This document shows positions 24,226 through 36,568 of a stretch of DNA of 64,000 bases, one piece after another. The stretch comes from Buddleja alternifolia (taxonomy: Eukaryota; Streptophyta; Magnoliopsida; Lamiales; Scrophulariaceae): NCBI GenBank assembly GCA_019426215.1, contig CM033391.1, positions 22,092,949-22,156,948 on the forward strand. The letters are read 5' to 3'. The position numbers and the translations under genes are program-made. The notes under the pieces were generated by a model, which worked only from the letters and a program-made list of their open reading frames with translations, made no database searches and was not told the DNA's origin. How positions within the stretch are numbered: the first letter of the stretch is position 1; every line of letters starts with the position of its first letter.

Positions 24226-24640
24226 TTTGAAGAACTCAATACTCACTACGAAATCGATCCAACGAGATTTCTGAAAATTGCAGTGGGAGTGCAATATTTC
24301 GAAAAATGTAATGGGAGCCAAGTAAAATTAAAGTCCTAGTTTTACTTGTGTCCAATATAAATATCCTAATTAAATCATGTTTATTTTCTGCGTTTATTAT
24401 ATCTCTCTATTGAAAATCAACCCGTTTAAAATTATGCTCGAAAATTTTGTCCGAACTGGCCTAACCAAATCAACAGACATAGAAACTTGAGGAAGGTCCT
24501 CAGTTCAGAGTCGTTGACTTGTATGCTTGAAGCAAGCATTACCCAAGTCTAAGCATGGGACGATGAGTAGGTTTTAAATATGAGGCGCACTGGACATAGA
24601 ACCATGTGTTTTGGAAACAACTGTTCTATGACCGGTTTTC
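24226..24640 (+). repeat. Right copy of the 415-bp duplication
   Basis: Matches 21024-21441. It extends a few bases past the point where the left copy is interrupted (GACCGGTTTTCTCAACTTT), so it carries the uninterrupted downstream continuation of D. Confidence 0.85.
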
Positions 24641-24892
24641 TCAACTTTTTGCATTTTACATTCTAGAGCTAGTGCTCATGATTGAAGAATTAGAAGAAGT
24701 ACAAAAGCTGGGGAAACAAGAGGTGATCAATATTGGAACCAAACATGGTGTCGGATGTATCCAAATAAAGTCCACCTCTATTCTTTTATAATTCTGAACA
24801 AGTTTGGATGATTGATTAGTTTTATCAAATGGCATTAAGAAAATGTTCTTTAGTGTTAAGTGTAGCTCCATGCTTAATTGGAATGATTTCAA
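24641..24892 (+). mobile_element. Chimeric spacer ending in a B LTR scrap
   Basis: 24641-24830 has no recognised content. 24835-24892 (TTCTTTAGTGTTAAGTGTAG onward) matches B LTR sequence at 43178-43228 and 26638-26685. At 24890-24897 the LTR scrap is fused to the end of B RNase H through the shared octamer CAAATGTT, present in both parents (43218 region and 30098 region). Confidence 0.6.
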
Positions 24893-26486
24893 ATGTTGTT
24901 GCAGATGCCCTCAGTAGAAAATCTGTCGTTCGGCTGGCATCTTTGAAAGCTTCATATTATGGACTGCTATTGGAATTAAGGACCTTACGTGTGGAGCTAG
25001 AGGAAAACCATCGGCGATTACTTGCTAATATTCGAGTTAGACTTGTGTTGATCGATCGGATCCAAAAGCACAAAATAAAGATAAAGAGATGGTTAAGATC
25101 AAGAAGGAACTAATGAGAGGTACTCAGTCAGAATATTCTATGAATAAGAATGGGATGCTAATTAGAAATGGTAAAATTTGTATACCGAGTGATAAGGAAT
25201 TACAAAAAGAGATTTTGGATGAGGCTCATAATTCCCCTTATGTAATGCACCATAGTAGTACAAAGATGTATCTTGACCTTAAGAAAACATATAGATGGCC
25301 AGGGATGAAAAGAGATGTTGCCGAATTTGTCTCCAGATGTTTAGTTAGCCAAAAGGTAAAGGTAGAACATGGGTCTCCTGCAAGGTTATTGAATCCACTT
25401 CCGATCCCCAAATGGAAGTGGGAACACATCTCCATGGACTTCGTGTCTAGATTGCCCAAGACTTGGAGCAATAACGATACAATATGGGTAATTGTGGATC
25501 GACTCACCAAGTCTGCTCACTTTCTTCCCATAAATCTCAATTACACACCTGAAAAATTAGCAGAACTATATGTGTCTCGAATAGTTGTATTACATGGTAT
25601 TACAGTGACAATTATTTCTGATAGAGATGCACGGTTCACTTCTAAATTTTGGACAAGAATTCAAGAAGCTCTAGGCTTTAAGGTGAGGCTCAGCACAAAT
25701 TTTCATCCTCAAACAGATGGCCAATCGGAGAGGACAATTCAAACCTTGGAGGACATGTTGCGTCTTTCTGCCTTGAGTTTTCAGGGTCGTTCGGATGCTC
25801 ATCTTCCACTGTTAGAGTTTGCTTATAATAATAATAGTTACCATGCTAGCATTGGCATGGCACCATTTGAAGCCTTATACAGTCGGCGATGTCGGACCCC
25901 AATATTTTGGGAAGAAGTTGGGGAAAGAAGTTTGTTGGGACCAGAATTGGTAGACTCGACTACGGAAACGATACGAGTAGCAAAAGAGCATTTGCGAGCA
26001 GCCCATAGTCGTCAAAAGAGTTATGCGGACAAAAGGAGAAGACCTTTAGAATTTCAAGTTGGAGATCAAGTATTTCTAAAGGTAGATCCTTGGAAGAGGG
26101 TATAACATTTTGGAAAGAAAGGAAAATTGAGCCCTCGATACGTTGGACCTTATGAAATCTTAGAAGAATAGGGAATGTGGCTTATCGATTGAACTCACCG
26201 AGTGATTTGTCTCATATCCACAATGTTTTCCATGTGTCAATGTTGCGTAAGTACTTACATGCCAGACCCATCTCATGTTTTGGAACAACAATCAATCGGT
26301 ATTCATGAGGATTTATCTTTTGAAGAACAACCTATTAAAATTTTGGATCGAAAGAAAAAGCTGCTCAAGAATGAAACAACTCCCTTAGTCAAGGTATTAC
26401 GGAGTTCACATATTGAAGAAGAGACTTGGGAAAGGGAAGATGAAATGAGAGAGCGCTATCCACAACTTTTTCCATCACAAGGTTAG
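24893..26486 (+). pseudogene. Tekay/Del chromovirus pol remnant: RNase H end, integrase, chromodomain
   Basis: Starts in the RNase H tail (NVVADALSRKS). After a frame change near 25060, an open frame at 25089-26105 gives 338 aa of integrase: zinc-binding His at residues 47 and 54/55 with C84 kept but the partner Cys replaced by Ser (87), and core D117, D178, E214 with exactly 35 residues between the last two, all present. A TAA at 26103 and frame shifts near 26165 break the C-terminal part; 26280-26486 encodes a chromodomain-like tail (LSFEEQPIKILDRKKKL ... EETWEREDEMRERYPQLF) typical of Tekay/Del. Position 26173-26177 is the unoccupied version of the C insertion site. Non-functional because gag, PR and RT are missing. 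Confidence 0.85.
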
Positions 26487-26516
26487 AAATTTCGAGGTCG
26501 AATTTTTTTTATTCCA

Positions 26517-26554
<38 letters not shown>

Positions 26555-28810
26555 CTTTATTCACTAACAAACATATACTTATTATATTTTCGAGTTCATA
26601 CTAGAAGTAGTGTATTTGTAGTACTATTATATTAAAATGTTCTTTAGTGTTAAGTGTAGCTCCATGCTTAATTGGATATATATAAAAAAAAAAAGAGAAA
26701 AGAGAAAGGAAAAGAACTTATTATATTTATATAGAGGTGTGTATGTATACATATATATATGAATATATATAAATACACCTCTTCACTTTCATCTTCAACC
26801 AAAAAGACTTTTCTTTCTTTTCCTCTCTCTAACAACCACATACAAACTCTTCATCTTCAACCATTGACTCCAAATTATTCAAAAATTTATCAAGAAATCA
26901 CTCCCCAAAAGTCTTCTTTTCAAATCCCAAAATCAATTTGATTTTCCTATCAAGTTTTACCTTAAAATAGTCATCATCCCAGTCTGTATTACAAGCCAAT
27001 CTGACTGACCTGTACTCTACCAATTTGAGCAAAATAAATTTTATTTGAAAGCCAACATCCTGAGGTTTCTATAGCCACTTGAATCAAGGTAATCTGAGTT
27101 TTCTACGATTTACTATGAATTTTTGAATCTGGCCTGTTTTGAGCAAAATTGGTCGCGATTTTGCTTGGGTTTTTCTTAAATTGATGTAGTAACCTTTCAA
27201 TTTTTTTTAACCCTTATGATTTTAAATGACATTTCTACATTTTGTGAAGTTTTCAGATTCTTAGCTGTTTTCCAAATTTATATGATTTTCTTATGATTTC
27301 AAGTTGTGTATGAAATAAGACTTTACATAAGAGTATAATCTCATATTGATAGATTGAAATTATATTACTCAAGCATGTGCTAGATTTCACTTCTATGGGG
27401 CTGATTTCATATGGGTATACTTGGATAATTTTATAAAATTAATAATTTGGAATAAATATTGATAAACTATTTGTTATATAAGGAAGAAATTTACTTTTTA
27501 AAGAAATAACATTAAAAGCTTAATTTAAGTTGAAAGAAAGTAAAATATATATAATTCTTAACTCTTGCTTTTCCATTCTTAGTTGTATGGTGAAAAATTG
27601 AAATACATATATATCGTTTTTGCTTATAGGAACCGAGAATGAACAAGATGTGTGAATGAGTGAGTTAGTGTTGGACCTTTTTGCCTCGGTTTAAAGGTCA
27701 GTCCCATGTATTACGTGAATGCAGTATTATATATATTGTATGAATATATTATATATATGATTGTAGTGGTTGTGATTGCATTTTTGTTTTTTTTTTCTTG
27801 ATGAAACATTGTGGCATGACGTTGTACTTATCATGTAAACATGTGGTGTTTGTTGATGGTTGAAAACTTATATTGTGATGGATGTTCATTTGGCTTGAGC
27901 AAAAGACTATAACACTCTCCTGGGTGAGCCACGCGTAGTAGTGGGAGGCAAGAGGCCATGGGAACGGAGTGTTCATGGTTGAGCCCACGTGTGCAATTGA
28001 GACCATGATGCATTTACCCTTGTGTCATAGGTGAGCGGACATCAATAACATGTTGCACTACGCTTGATACTCCATTGGTAATGTACTTATGGGTGAGCCA
28101 CGTGAGTCTGTGTGCGGCAAGAGACCACGGGAACAGAGTGTTTGTGGTTGAGCCCATGTGTGCAACTGAGACCATGATACCATTACTCTTTGAGTGGATA
28201 GCCGCATACTTATGAATTGAGGTTAACAAATCTTTTGGAATATGTTATCTTAGAGGTTATGAAATTATTTATCTTTCTTATGAAGTCCTTCGACGTGATT
28301 GCCGAATCTTATAAAAATTTGTGATTTGAAAGTAAGTTACTTCTCTATGAGTCATTTTACAAAAGTAAGTATACTTTATGCAATAACACTTGTTGGTGAT
28401 GCCTGCTTGTGTGGTGTTTTTGTAGTGCCCGGGAACTCACTGAGCTTAATAGCTCATCCCTTTGTTACTTTATTTTTTTCAGGATAGTAGGTGGTAAGCT
28501 GAAGATTAGACGGGTCTCGCATGCCCATCCTCAACCGAGAGTGTTATATTTATCGTAGTTGTGTCTTCTACCTAGACTAGGTATATATATATATATATAT
28601 ATATATGGAATGTACTAAATTCTTATTTCCTTTGATGTAATTCCTCTTGATGGAGATTCTAGGATGGAGTTTTATTTAAAGTAATCACTACTATTAAATA
28701 TTATGGTTCAAGGTCTCTGTTTTGCCATTTTTTTTAGTTAAAGTCGCTTGAGTACCAGAAAGGTGATAACCTATCTCTTTGAAGGGCCCCCATTGGGATG
28801 GGTCGTTACA
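26487..28810 (+). mobile_element. B-type (Tekay) LTR between two B interiors
   Basis: Follows B pol on its left and a B primer site on its right, so it acts as 3' LTR of one unit and 5' LTR of the next. The usual polypurine tract and LTR start (seen at 43012-43060) are deleted: GTCGAATTTTTTT runs straight into ATTCCATCTATAT. TATA-like GAATATATATAAATACACC lies near 26760. A (TA)n tract occupies 26519-26550 and another 28581-28606. The LTR ends GGGTCGTTACA at 28810. It aligns with the split 3' LTR (43023-44032, 56593-57611, 60348-60440). Confidence 0.85.
27890..28215 (+). repeat. Two-copy tandem repeat inside the B LTR
   Basis: Two units of about 160 bp, each with GTGAGCCACG, GGCAAGAGxCCA, GGGAACxGAGTGTT and GTTGAGCCCA.GTGTGCAA. 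The homologous part of the 3' LTR (57000-57430) has three units. Confidence 0.7.
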
Positions 28811-28814
28811 ATTT

Positions 28815-28826
28815 TGGTATCAGAGC
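28815..28826 (+). other. Primer binding site of B
   Basis: TGGTATCAGAGC, four bases after the LTR end GTCGTTACA. Initiator tRNA-Met type, as expected for Tekay/Del. Confidence 0.85.
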
Positions 28827-28849
28827 ACAAGGCCATTAGAAAATATTCA

Positions 28850-29640
28850 GGTAGTTTCAGAGTTTCCCGATATAATCCCAGAGGAATTACCAGGGACGCC
28901 ACCAGATCGAGCAATTGAATTTGGTATTGATCTAATTTCCAGCACAACTCCAATCTCATTGTCACCATATAGGATGGCTCCTATGGAACTTCATGAACTC
29001 AAGTTACAACTTCAAGAGTTACTAGAGAAAGGATTTATTTGTGAAAAAGAAAGATGGTACCATGAGACTATGCATTGATTATCGCCAACTCAATCGTGTA
29101 ACCATCCATAACAAATATCCACTGCCCCGCGTTGAGGATTTGTTTGACCAATTGAGTGGAGCTACAGTCTTTTCTAAAATTGACTTGAGGTCAGGATATC
29201 ACCAATTAAAAATAAAAGAATGTGATATTCCAAAGACAGCTTTCAGAACCCGTTATGGTCATTATGAATTTCTTGTCATGCCTTTTGGGTTGACTAATGC
29301 GCCAGCCGCTTTCATGAACTTGATGAATAATGTGTTTCACCCTTATTTAGATAAATTTGTAGTGGTATTCATAGACGACATCTTGGTGTACTCTAAGAGT
29401 GATGAAGAACATGACCAACACTTGAGACTAGTCTTAGAAACTTTAAGGAAGGAGAAATTGTATGCCAAATTCAGCAAATGTCAATTTTGGTTAGATAACG
29501 TAATATTTTTGGGACATGTGATCTCTAGAGAAGATGTCCTAGTGGATCCTCAAAAGGTTGAAGCAGTGTTGAAATGGGAAAGGCCAACTAATGTGTCAGA
29601 GATAAGAAGTTTTCTAGGCTAAGCTGGGTACTACCGAAGG
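28850..29640 (+). pseudogene. B reverse transcriptase (gag and protease deleted)
   Basis: Only about 24 bp after the primer site the sequence enters the protease/RT linker (VVSEFPDIIPEELPGTPPDR), so the leader, gag and protease are gone. RT follows with a frame change near 29045: [50 protein letters not shown] and the catalytic FIDDILVYS at about 29368-29395, then FLGHVIS. A TAA replaces a codon in SFLG*AGYYRRF at about 29620. The catalytic aspartates are intact but the frame is broken. Confidence 0.85.
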
Positions 29641-30212
29641 TTCATACAAAATTTCTCACTTATTGCCACCCCCTTAACTGGTCTTACACGGAAGGAGGTC
29701 AAATTTGAATGGTCAGACAAGTGTGAAGAGAGTTCCAAGTTACTTAAACGAGAAGTTGACCCTTCCCATCAGGCACGAGTGGTTTTGTTGTTTATAGTGA
29801 TGCCTCTCACCAAGGCTTGGGTTGTGTGTTGATGCAACACGGTAAGGTCATTGCATACGCTTCATGAAACTTACGAAGACATGAACTTAACTATCCTACA
29901 CATGACCTCGAATTGGCAGCCATTGTATTCGCTCTCAAAATTTGGCGACATTATCTATATGGTGCTAAATGTGAGATCTATACTGACCATAAGAGTTTAA
30001 AATACCTATACACTCAAAAGGAATTGAATTTGAGGCAACGAAGATGGATAGAGCTCATAAATGACTATGATTGTACAATCCATTATCACCCAGGGAAAGC
30101 AAATGTTGTTGTAGATGCCCTCAGTAGAAAATCTGTCGTTCGACTGGCATCTTTGAACGCTTCATATTATGGACTGCTATTGGAATTAAGGACCTTACGT
30201 GTGGAGCTATAG
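29641..30212 (+). pseudogene. B RT thumb/RNase H
   Basis: Continues in the frame AGYYRRFIQNFSLIATPLT, shifts frame near 29730, then VVYSDASHQGLGCVLMQHG (RNase H first Asp), one stop, and an open stretch 29913-30212 with [27 protein letters not shown] (third acidic residue) and [17 protein letters not shown]. RNase H would remove the RNA strand during reverse transcription. At least two stops and one shift. Confidence 0.8.
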
Positions 30213-31379
30213 GAAAACCATGGGCGATTACTTGCTAATATTCGAGTTAGGCCCGTGTTGATTGATCGAATTCTAGAAGCACAAAATAAAGATGAAGAGA
30301 TGGTTAAGATCAAGAAGGTCCTAATGAGAGGTACTCAGTCAGAATATTCTATGAATAAGAATGGGATGCTAATTAGAAATGGTAAAATATATACCGACTG
30401 ACAAGGAATTACAAAAAGAGATTTTGGATGAGGCTCATAATTCCCCTTATGTAATGCACCGTAGTAGTACAAAGATGTATCGAGACCTTAAGAAAACATA
30501 TAGATGGTTGCATGAAACGAGATGTTGCCGAGTTTGTGTCCTGATGTTTAGTTTGCTAAAATGTAAAGGTAAAACATCTCCTGCAGGGTTATTGAATCCA
30601 CTTTCGATCCCCGAATGAAAATGGGAACATATCACGATGGACTTTGTGTCTAAATTGCCCCAAGACCCGTAGCAGTAATGATACAATGTGGGTAATTGTG
30701 GATCGACTCACCAAGTCTGCACACTTTCTTCCCATAAATCTCAATTACACACCTGAAAAATAATTAGCAGAACTATGTGTCTTGAATAGTTGTATTACAT
30801 GGTAGTCCAGTGACAATTACTTCTGATAGAGATACACAGTTCACTTCTAAATTTTGGACAAGAATTCAAGAAGCTCTAGGCTCTAAGGTGAGGCTCAGCA
30901 CAGATTTTCATCCTCAAACAGATGGCCAATCAGAGAGGACAATTCAAACCTTGGAGGACATGTTGCGTCCTTCTGCCTTGAGTTTTCAGGGTCGTTCGGA
31001 AGCTCATCTTCCACTGTTAGAGTTTGCTTAAATAATACTTACCATGCTAGCATCGGCATGGCACCATTTGAAGCCTTATACGATTAGCGATGTCGGACCC
31101 CAGTATTTTGTGAAGAACTTGGAGAAAGAAGTTTGTTGGGACCAGAATTGGTAGACTCCACTACGAAAATGATAAGTGTAGCAAAAGAGCATTTGCGAGC
31201 AGCTCAAAGTCGTCAAAAGAGTTGTGCGGACAAAAGGAGAAGACCTTTAGAATTTCAAGTTGGAGATCAAGTATTTCTAAAGGTATCTCCTTGGAAGGGG
31301 GTATTACGTTTTGGAAAGAAAGGAAAATTGAGCCCTCGATACGTTGGACCTAATGAATTCTTAGAAAGAATAGGGAATG
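30213..31379 (+). pseudogene. B integrase, interrupted by the C array
   Basis: Homologous to 25020-26180 but with more damage: stop at 30210, frame breaks near 30390, 30510-30545 (zinc-binding region destroyed), 30620, 30660, 30760 and 31030. Core pieces ITSDRDTQFTSKFW (30813-30860) and FHPQTDGQSERTIQTLE remain. Ends in GGGAATG at 31379, where the first C LTR starts; coding resumes after the array at 42701. Confidence 0.85.
31375..31379 (+). repeat. Target site duplication GAATG flanking the C array
   Basis: GAATG precedes LTR C1 and is repeated at 42696-42700 after LTR C4. The unoccupied locus (26173-26177) has a single GAATG in AATAGGGAATGTGGCTTATC. Five bases is the gypsy integration footprint. 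Confidence 0.9.
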
Positions 31380-33474
31380 TGTGGCGCCCGAGAAAAGAAT
31401 TGATAGATTTTACGAGTCTTAGTACCATACCAATAATAATTATATTACTACGAGTATTCATATATGCTAATACTCTAGGTTGACCAAGTTCAAATAAGAA
31501 AATCATAGTGAAAGGAGGGTAAGTAATACAATTTTGACCGATAAATACTCGGGATCTTGGCCTATCTCTCTTTCGTGAATTAGTTGCAGGGAAAAGGATA
31601 ATTCGTATGGTTATTACTTTCTTTAAAATGCCAAGAATTATCCTCAATAACAGGATTGACACATCCAAGTAGCTATGATACATGACCAGCAAAGAAGTCT
31701 TCTAATACCACTCTTCACTTCATATCAATGGCTAGTCATTACTTTTCTTTAGGAGCTTACACGTATTGCCTTAGGATAAAAATCCCAACATTCCTTTCAC
31801 CCTATAAATAGTAATTCGGCTGATGAAGTAAAGCACACCTTGGAAAATATACACACATATACTCACTATTCCACCTTGTAGCCTTGTCTTTTTCACAATC
31901 TTTTTGGGAAGGTAAAAGCAACAAATTTAAATTATTTTCCTCACCTTATGTTTTAAGTAAAGGTTTTGAATATTTTGGGTGGTCGTTAGACATAAGGAAT
32001 TTTAGAAGTTATAGCTTGATAGCTGACAACCCAACCCTACCACCTAAAACTCCAAATTAGCCTTGTCACCTTTTCCTCTTTAAACCCGCGTATTATTAGA
32101 AGGCTCGGATGTACTTGCGATTTGCAAAAGGACAAAGGGCACTTGGAAGATTTAATTTTTCTTAGGCTTATATTATGTTATTATTTCTTAAGTTATATTA
32201 GATTAATTTCGTGAAATAATAGGTTATGTTTTTATTTTTTTTAACAGTCGATCTTTTAGAGAGCCAATCAAAGCTTAGATCAAGTTTTGCCAAGCAAAGA
32301 GTACAGTGAGTGTCATTAAAAATTATATTAGTCTTTTCAAAATTGGAGATATATATATATATATATATAGAAAAATGTTATGTCAAATTCTTAACGTTTT
32401 GTCCAAACTCTTTTAAAGTTTTAAAGTTTGTTATGGTCTTTCGACGAATTCAAACGAAAACTTTTAGTTCGATACTTTAAAAATTTTCTTTGTGAAATCT
32501 TATAGTTTTATAAAAATTATTATTATTTATTTCAAGGAAAGAAAATATTCTTATAAAAGTTGTATATACATATTGAAAATAATTATTTTATCATTTGCCC
32601 TTCAATCGATGACTCTGACTCAGAATTCATAAAGTATTTCTCGGGCCCTGACCTAGACGGTGCGTGAGTTCGCCTGGGTAATATCGGATTACCGAGTATA
32701 GACCACTACGTCTGGAATCATTATTGGTATCCTTTCACGGGCAGGCTGGATTTTGTCTGTACCCGTGACTGGTGCCTCCATGTACCTAGGCATGACACAA
32801 TTTATTATTTTGCAGGGTAGCTCACTGCAACTGAAGGATAAGGTAGTATATATTCAATGAAGATATAAGGAGGTGGTCATCTGAAATTTGGCATCTGCCA
32901 TTTTGCGTCAGCATTATCTAAATAAATTCTTACGAATTTAATTCCTTATATTTTGTTATATATCATCATAAAAATAATATTATATTATTCATATTGTTTG
33001 ATCAAGACTTACACTTTCATGAATTTGATTTCTTATAATTGTTATTGTCATAATAATGTTTTTTAGCAAAATGGATTTGGCAAAATTTAATTCTTTAAAA
33101 TTTCTTATGTGTACACCTATTCACCTCACTAAGTTTTTCTTATGTATTTAAGCGTTTTTTTCTCCAGATGAAAATCCTGCGAATTAGAACAGTGATAGTA
33201 GTTTTTAGAAGGGCAATAATAGTTCGAGTGCGAAAAGGGAGACCGAGCTATTTAAATAAAGTTTGAATCACGATGCGTAGCTAGAAATAGTTTTGTGTAA
33301 CTCCTAATTTTGGGACTCCCGTTTGGATGAAATCTGTAATATTTTGGATATTATATTAGAATTTGTTTTGGGTTTGTCAAAGAAAGTCTTATGTTTGTTC
33401 AAGAGGAATAGTTTTTATTTTCGTCGCACTTCGGATAGGCGATCATGGATAATCCGTACATCCGGGGCGTTACA
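31380..33474 (+). mobile_element. C-type LTR, copy C1
   Basis: TGTGGCGCCCGAG ... CCGGGGCGTTACA, 2,095 bp. Promoter-like CCTATAAATAG at 31801-31811 upstream of an A/C-rich leader. A conserved block GGGCCCTGACCTAGACGG and CGTGAGTTCGCC lies near 32643-32675. Shares with C5 but not with C2-C4 several variants (ATTATATTACTACGAG; CTCTAGGTTGACC; ATTTTGACCGATAA). Noncoding. Confidence 0.9.
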
Positions 33475-33478
33475 AGTG

Positions 33479-33490
33479 TGGTATCAGAGC
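33479..33490 (+). other. Primer binding site after LTR C1
   Basis: TGGTATCAGAGC, four bases after the LTR end. Initiator-Met type. Confidence 0.85.
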
Positions 33491-34440
33491 TTAGGTTAAT
33501 ACCTGAGCTATGCTAGGATAGGATCCTTGGACAAATAGTCATGGTTAAGAAAAAAAAAAGAGTTTTTATCTATATAGGTTTTTGTTAAAGTGGGAGATTA
33601 AAAATAATGGTTTGAGTAATGGCTATCTAGTACCTCCTGGTCCACTAGTAGTTCTAAGGGTCATGCAAGTCATTTGGTATTTTCCACAACCTGAAGATCT
33701 TGGAATTGGAAATGTCCCTGATGATATTGTTCATGAGATTAGTAATGATCGAGATAGAATATATGTTGCTAGACAGAGAGATAATGCTGATAATTTAATG
33801 GTAATCGAGCATCAAAGGAATCATTTATTTGAACAATAAGCCGAAATAGACGAATTAAGAGGAGAATTAGGACAATTAAGATCTAGATATGCAACATTTC
33901 GCACCCATATGAGGGACAGAATGCAAAGGATCCACGACTCTGCGACTCGTGCGGCAGAAGAGGATGAGAAAATATTAGATGAACCATCTGGTGTGTTAGG
34001 GGGACAATTGGTGGTAAACATGGGCGAATCTAGTATAAGACAAGAAACGGAACCTTGTGAAGAGAGTGAAGGAATTTTTAGTGGACAGTTGAATGAAAGG
34101 GCACCATAAATCTTTTAAGTGTTAATTGGTGTATCATATGTATTATATGTACATAGCTTTGGGATGATGCGTTAAATTCACAATGTGTTTCACGTATCGC
34201 ATCTCAAGAAGTACCACCATGACCCTTCTCCAGGAGAATTTGTCCTATGAAGAGAAACCAGTCTGCATTCTCGACCGCAAGCTTCAAGAGTTACGAACTC
34301 GGAAAATACCCCTTGTAAAAAGTACTATGGAGAAACCAAAAAATCGAAGAGGCCACATGGGAACTTGAGGAAGACAAGCGAAAAACCTACCCTGAACTGT
34401 TCTATGAAAGAGGTATGAATTTGGGGACCAAATTCGTTTA
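33491..34440 (+). pseudogene. C interior 1: deleted leader ORF and chromodomain-like tail
   Basis: Same plan as the interiors at 36553 and 39774 but about 220 bp shorter: sequence jumps from GGGAGATTAAAAA to TAATGGTTTGAG, removing the ATG and first codons of the 178-aa ORF (short identical AAAATAATGG-like ends suggest a microhomology deletion). The remaining frame (33610-34109) has a TAA at 33838. The tail (34160-34440) reads ENLSYEEKPVCILDRKLQEL in one frame and shifts afterwards. It cannot encode either product. Confidence 0.75.
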
Positions 34441-34452
34441 AGGAGGGAGGAG
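34441..34452 (+). other. Polypurine tract before LTR C2
   Basis: AGGAGGGAGGAG, all purine, ends at the LTR start. Confidence 0.85.
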
Positions 34453-36552
34453 TGTGGCGCCCGAGAAAAGATTTGATAGATTTTACGAGTCTGAGTACCT
34501 TACCAATTATAATTATAATACTATGAGAATTCATATATGCTAATACTCTATAGGTTGACCAAGTTCAAATAAGAAAATCATAGTGAAAGGAGAGTAAGTA
34601 GGAAAATTTTGACTGATAAATACTCGTGATCTTGGCCTATCTCTCTCTCATGAATTCGTTGCAGGGAAAAGGATAATTCATATGGTTATTACTTTCTTTA
34701 AAATGCCAAGAATTATCCTCAATAACAAGATTGACTCATCCAAGTAGCTATGATACATGGCCAACAAAGAAGTCTTCTAATACCACTCTTCACTTCATAT
34801 CAATGGCTGGTCATTACTTTTCCTTAGGAGCTTGCACGTATTGCCTTAGGATAAAAACCCCATCATTCCTTTCACCCTATAAACCGTAATTCGGCTGATG
34901 AAGTAAAGCACACCTTGGAAAATACACACAAACACAAATATGTCACTATTCCCCCCTTGTAGCCCTGTCTTTTTCAAAATCTCTTTGGGTGGTAAAAACA
35001 ACAAATTTAAATTATTTTCCATACCTTATGTTTTAGTAAAGGTTTTGAATATTTTGGGTGGTCGTTAGACGTAAGGAATTTTGGAAGTTATAGCTTGATA
35101 GCTGACAACCCAACCCTACCACCTAAAACTCCAAATTAGCCTTGTCATCACCTTTTCTTGTTTAAACCCGCGTATTATTAGAAGGCTCGGATGTACTCGC
35201 GATTTGCGGAAGGAGAAAGGGCAATTGGAAGATTTAATTTTTCTTAGGCTTATATTATTTCTTAAGTGATATTAGATTAACTTGGTGAAATAATAGGTTA
35301 TGTTTTTTTTTTTTAACAGGTGATCTTTTAGAGAGCCAATCAAGCTTAGATCAAGTTTTGCCAGGCAAAGAGTACAGTGAGTGTCATTAAAAATTATATT
35401 AGTATTTTCAAAACTAGAGATATATATATATAGTAAAATGTTATGTAAAATTCTTCATGTTTTTTCTAAACTCTTTTAAAGTTTTAACGTTTGTTATGGT
35501 CTTTCGACGAATTCAAACGAAAACTTTTAGTTCCATACTTTAAAAATTTTCTTTGTGAGATTTTATAGTTTTATAAAAATTATTATTATTTATTTCAAGG
35601 AAAGAAAATATTCTTATAAAAGTTGTATATATATATATTGAAAATAATTATTTTTCATTTGCGTGGTTCAATCGATGACTCTGACTCAGAATTCTTAAAG
35701 TATTTCTCGGGCCCTGACCTAGACGGTGCGTGAGTTCGCCTAGGTAATATCGGATTACCGAGTATAGACCACTACGTCTGGGATCATTATTGGTATCCTT
35801 TCACGGGCAGGCTGGAGTTTGTCTTTATCCGTGACTTGTGTCGCCTTGTACCTAGGCATGACACAGTTTATTATTTTGCGAGGTAGCTCCCTTCAACTGA
35901 AGGATAAGGTAGTATATATTCAATGAAGATATAAGGAGGTGGTCATCTGAAATTCGGCATCTGCCGTTTTGCAGCATCATTATCAAAATAAATTCTTACG
36001 AATTTAATTCCTTATATTTTGTTATATATCATTATAAAAATAATATTATATTATTCTGATTGTTTGATCAAGACTTACACTTTCATGAATTTGTTTTCTT
36101 ATTATTGTTATTGTCATAATAATGTTTTTTAGCAAAATGGATTTAGCAAAATTTAATTCTTTAAAATTTCTTATGAGTACACCTATTCACCTCACTACGT
36201 TTTTCTTATGTATTTAATCGTTTTTTTTCTCCTGTTGAAAATCATGCAAATCAGAAGGATGAGGGTAGTTTTTAGAAGGGCAATAATAGTTCGAGTGCGA
36301 AAAGAGAGACCGAGTTATTTAAATAAAGTTTGAATCACGATGCGTAGCTAGAAAGTATCGTGATAGTTTTGTGTAACTCCTAATTTTGGGACTCCCGTTT
36401 TGATAAAATCTGTAATATTTTGGATATTATATTACAATTAGTTTTGGGTTTGTCAAAGAAAGTCTTATGTTTGTTCAAGAGGAATAGATTTTTGTTTTCC
36501 TTCGCACTTCGGATAGGCGGTCATGGATAATCCGTACATCCGGGGCGTTACA
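34453..36552 (+). mobile_element. C-type LTR, copy C2
   Basis: TGTGGCGCCCGAG ... CGGGGCGTTACA, 2,100 bp. Aligns end to end with C1, C3, C4 and C5 with scattered substitutions and small indels. Flanked by a polypurine tract on the left and a primer site on the right, so it serves as 3' LTR of unit 1 and 5' LTR of unit 2. Confidence 0.9.
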
Positions 36553-36556
36553 AGTG

Positions 36557-36568
36557 TGGTATCAGAGC
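36557..36568 (+). other. Primer binding site after LTR C2
   Basis: TGGTATCAGAGC four bases after the LTR end. Confidence 0.85.

Noticed and set aside
25089..26105. 338-codon ORF as a possible host gene
   Set aside because: It is Tekay integrase with DDE residues and is continuous with RNase H and chromodomain remnants.
26519..26550. (TA)n tract as a possible origin or centromeric signal
   Set aside because: Similar (TA)n tracts occur in several LTR copies here (28581, 32350, 41923); plain microsatellites.
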